Assembly (NCBI RefSeq): GCF_039541075.1
Contig: NZ_BAABFN010000002.1
Coordinates: forward strand, 682,001 to 746,000
Direction of reading: 5' to 3'
DNA length: 64,000 nt
Source of the DNA: Compostibacter hankyongensis
GTDB taxonomy: Bacteria; Bacteroidota; Bacteroidia; Chitinophagales; Chitinophagaceae
Shown: in pieces, positions 62,387 to 64,000 of the stretch
Position numbering within the stretch: position 1 is the first letter of the stretch
How the letters are laid out: every line of letters begins with the position of its first letter
The notes under the pieces: generated by a model
What the model was told of the DNA's origin: nothing
Database searches by the model: none
Seen by the model: only the letters and a program-made list of their open reading frames with translations
Position numbers and translations under genes: made by a program

Positions 62387-62950
62387 ATGAAACGATCATG
62401 CATTACATCCCTTAAGACAGCAGCCCGTCCGTCGGCAGCCCTGGTCCCGGCCCTTTTCAGCTGTCTCGCCCTGAGCGGCGCACTGTTCTTCAGCGCCTGC
62501 AACAAGGATAGCGATACCCCTCCGGCCCCGAGCAAGGAAACGTTTGAAAGTACGGCCGAACCCTCCTCCTCATCTGTGGAAACCACCGCTACCGGCACGG
62601 CAAGCGCCACGTATGACCCGGCTACCAAAAAGCTGTCCTATACCTTCCAATGGAGCGGGCTTACCGGTACCATAGGCGGCTTTCATATCCATAAGGGCGA
62701 TGGATCCATTATCATACATTTCGAAGAAGGCGACTTCCCTACCGATGCCAGCGGCACCTTTTCAGGATCGGCCACGCTGACAGACGATGCCTGGATACAG
62801 GATCTCGAAGCGGGCAAGCTGTACGGCCAGATCCATACGGCCAAATATCCCGGCGGGGAAATCATTTTCCCGTTAAAGAAAAAATCCGCTACCGGGGGCA
62901 CCACCACGCCTCCCCCTGATAATGGCGGCGGCGGGGGCTATTCGTATTAA
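62387..62950 (+). CDS. CHRD-domain lipoprotein
   Basis: The 187-residue exported lipoprotein has its lipobox at Cys38 (LFFSAC) after a rather long N-terminal region. The CHRD core follows: YDPATKKLSYTFQWSGLTGT, GGFHIHKGDGSII and LYGQIHTAKYPGGEIIFPL, with the HIHKG and GQIHT histidines of the domain. A Gly/Pro-rich tail ends the protein. The domain occurs in surface proteins of unknown activity. It is the first of three exported proteins in a plus-strand row. Confidence 0.88.
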   Translation: MKRSCITSLKTAARPSAALVPALFSCLALSGALFFSACNKDSDTPPAPSKETFESTAEPSSSSVETTATGTASATYDPATKKLSYTFQWSGLTGTIGGFHIHKGDGSIIIHFEEGDFPTDASGTFSGSATLTDDAWIQDLEAGKLYGQIHTAKYPGGEIIFPLKKKSATGGTTTPPPDNGGGGGYSY

Positions 62951-62970
62951 ACCTGCTATTCCTTCGGCAT

Positions 62971-62995
62971 GCCATCCCGGCGCGGCCGGGATGGC
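62971..62995. other. 11-bp perfect stem-loop between CHRD and cytochrome genes
   Basis: GCCATCCCGGC and GCCGGGATGGC enclose a GCG loop. No T tract follows on either side, so it may stabilise or process the mRNA rather than terminate it. Confidence 0.55.
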
Positions 62996-63072
62996 AGGGC
63001 CCGGAGGACCCGCCCCACAGAAAACCCGCTGCACGGAGCCACCCCGGACTGCACACACAAACAACCACTGTT

Positions 63073-63456
63073 ATGCAAAAGAAAACCTTAGCCGTGGCAG
63101 CCCTGCTGCTGACCGCCGTTTCCCTATACTGGGGCTGTACCAAGACAGCCGAGAAACCGGCGGAAACCGGAAACGGAAGCGACTGCACCCCCCGCTTCCC
63201 CGACCAACACGTGACCTACGAAAACTATGTAAAAAATATCATCCGCACCTACTGCACCTCCAGTTGTCACAACGGCAACGGCGGCATTTCCCCGGGTGAT
63301 TTCAGAACCTATGCCGGCCTGCGTCCCTATACCGGGGCATTCAACATCCGGGTCATACAGGACCACGCAGACATGCCACAGGGCAATGCCCCCCTGCCGA
63401 AAAGCATCCGGGATTCCCTGAATATCTGGATCGGCAACTGCGCACCGGAAAACTAA
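63073..63456 (+). CDS. Cytochrome c-like lipoprotein with CxxxCH
   Basis: The 127-residue lipoprotein (lipobox YWGC, Cys22) has Cys61, Cys65 and His66 in YCTSSCHNGNG. The spacing is three residues between the cysteines rather than two. Met101-Pro102 (DHADMPQGN) could supply the distal ligand. The PSD1-like sequence ENYVKNIIRTYC before the motif is typical of Bacteroidota c-type cytochromes. Whether heme is attached through the CxxxCH form is not certain. It is followed by a YceI-like gene with a 4-base gap. Confidence 0.75.
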   Translation: MQKKTLAVAALLLTAVSLYWGCTKTAEKPAETGNGSDCTPRFPDQHVTYENYVKNIIRTYCTSSCHNGNGGISPGDFRTYAGLRPYTGAFNIRVIQDHADMPQGNAPLPKSIRDSLNIWIGNCAPEN

Positions 63457-63460
63457 GCTT

Positions 63461-64000
63461 ATGAAAAAGTTATTATTGGCAGGACTGTTAAGCCTGGGCG
63501 TCGCCGGCGCAGCTACCGGTCAGGATGTATTTGTCTGCAAAAATGCGCAGGTCTCCTTTTTTTCATCTGCCCCTATCGAAGATATCGAAGCCCGGACCGA
63601 ACAAGGCCTCTCGGCCCTGGACACCAGCCGGAAGACCATCTATTTCAAGGTACCTGTTAAAAGCTTCCGGTTCAGGAAACAGCTGATGCAGGAGCATTTC
63701 AACGAAGACTATCTGGAAAGCGACCGTTACCCCTATGCTGAGTTCAACGGCCGCTTTGCAGATGCCGAAAATATCTCCGCCGAAGGAAGCCATACGGTGA
63801 CCGTGGAAGGACAGCTTTCCATCCACGGCGTTAACAAAACCTACCGGGAAACGGGAACGATGACGGTAAAGAACGGGCAGATCACCATCGATGCCGCCTT
63901 CAAGGTACGCCTGACAGATCATAAGATAACCATCCCGCGTCTGCTTTTTAACAACATCGCAGAAGTGGTTGCCGTAAAGGTCCATGCCCTGTATAAAAAA
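63461..64000 (+). CDS. YceI-like exported protein, 3' end beyond the window
   Basis: The frame runs 180 codons to the last base without a stop. A signal peptide (KKLLLAGLLSLGVAGAATGQ) precedes a lipocalin-like beta body: SFRFRKQLMQEHFNEDYLES, then FNGRFADAENISAEG and GQLSIHGVNKTYRETGTM. These match the YceI family, whose members bind isoprenoid or amide lipids. The sequence left after base 64000 should be very short, as YceI proteins end soon after this point. It directly follows the cytochrome-like gene and is probably co-transcribed with it. Confidence 0.86.
   Translation, partial: MKKLLLAGLLSLGVAGAATGQDVFVCKNAQVSFFSSAPIEDIEARTEQGLSALDTSRKTIYFKVPVKSFRFRKQLMQEHFNEDYLESDRYPYAEFNGRFADAENISAEGSHTVTVEGQLSIHGVNKTYRETGTMTVKNGQITIDAAFKVRLTDHKITIPRLLFNNIAEVVAVKVHALYKK

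Noticed and set aside
1..64000. tRNA, rRNA, CRISPR array, transposase, integrase or prophage genes
   Set aside because: Looked for and not seen; no T-loop-like tRNA end, spaced palindromic array or DDE/tyrosine recombinase motif was recognised.

Overview
The window looks like chromosome from a fairly GC-rich member of the Bacteroidota, most likely the Chitinophagaceae/Chitinophagales (lineage is inference). The reasons are: TAnnTTTG-type promoter boxes instead of Shine-Dalgarno sequences in front of many genes; the rpmB-rpmG-DUF4295-ftsY block; DUF4294, DUF4397, DUF2723 and lmo0937-type small proteins; a bacillithiol gene (bshB1); a TonB-type transducer; and an ECF sigma factor next to a membrane-anchored beta-barrel protein. 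No tRNA, rRNA, CRISPR array, transposase or prophage was recognised.

Layout. 1-2.6 kb: a cut-off cupin/JmjC gene and the translation/secretion block ftsY-DUF4295-rpmG-rpmB. 2.8-7.6 kb: peroxide and thiol genes (ahpD, three-cysteine ahpC, bshB1, rhodanese) with a beta-lactamase-fold hydrolase. 7.6-10.6 kb: cytochrome c maturation (ccmF, and ccmE of the CxxxY type). 10.7-14.4 kb: agmatinase family, a membrane protein, a radical SAM protein and a GNAT. 14.4-16.0 kb: a conspicuously AT-rich islet with a toxin-like remnant, an HTH antitoxin and a SecB-like chaperone, read here as a toxin-antitoxin-chaperone (TAC) module. 16.1-28.1 kb: housekeeping (valS, sdaA, yceD-rpmF-plsX) between cell-envelope genes. 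28.1-35.2 kb: NtrY-like kinase, TonB, folC, NUDIX and a lone receiver.

35.2-43.8 kb is a signalling block. A tightly packed minus-strand operon runs NtrC-type regulator, PAS kinase, REC-PAS kinase, cytoplasmic alpha-amylase. It is flanked by another kinase with a long leader and by a small stress-type membrane protein preceded by a sigma-54-like site. 44-60 kb: small hypotheticals, SDR, SAM hydrolase, a 1027-residue DUF2723 protein, a TIM-barrel lipoprotein, an AI-2E transporter, an AAA/vWA pair, DUF1080, a LytS/LytTR pair and a KefB-like antiporter. 60-64 kb: ECF sigma factor with its probable membrane-anchored partner, then exported CHRD, cytochrome-like and YceI proteins; the last runs off the right edge.

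Recurring themes are peroxide/thiol defence, signal transduction and exported lipoproteins. Several intergenic gaps hold short A/T-skewed repeats of related design that are not explained by the genes. Gene products are assigned from recognised motifs only; no database search was run.
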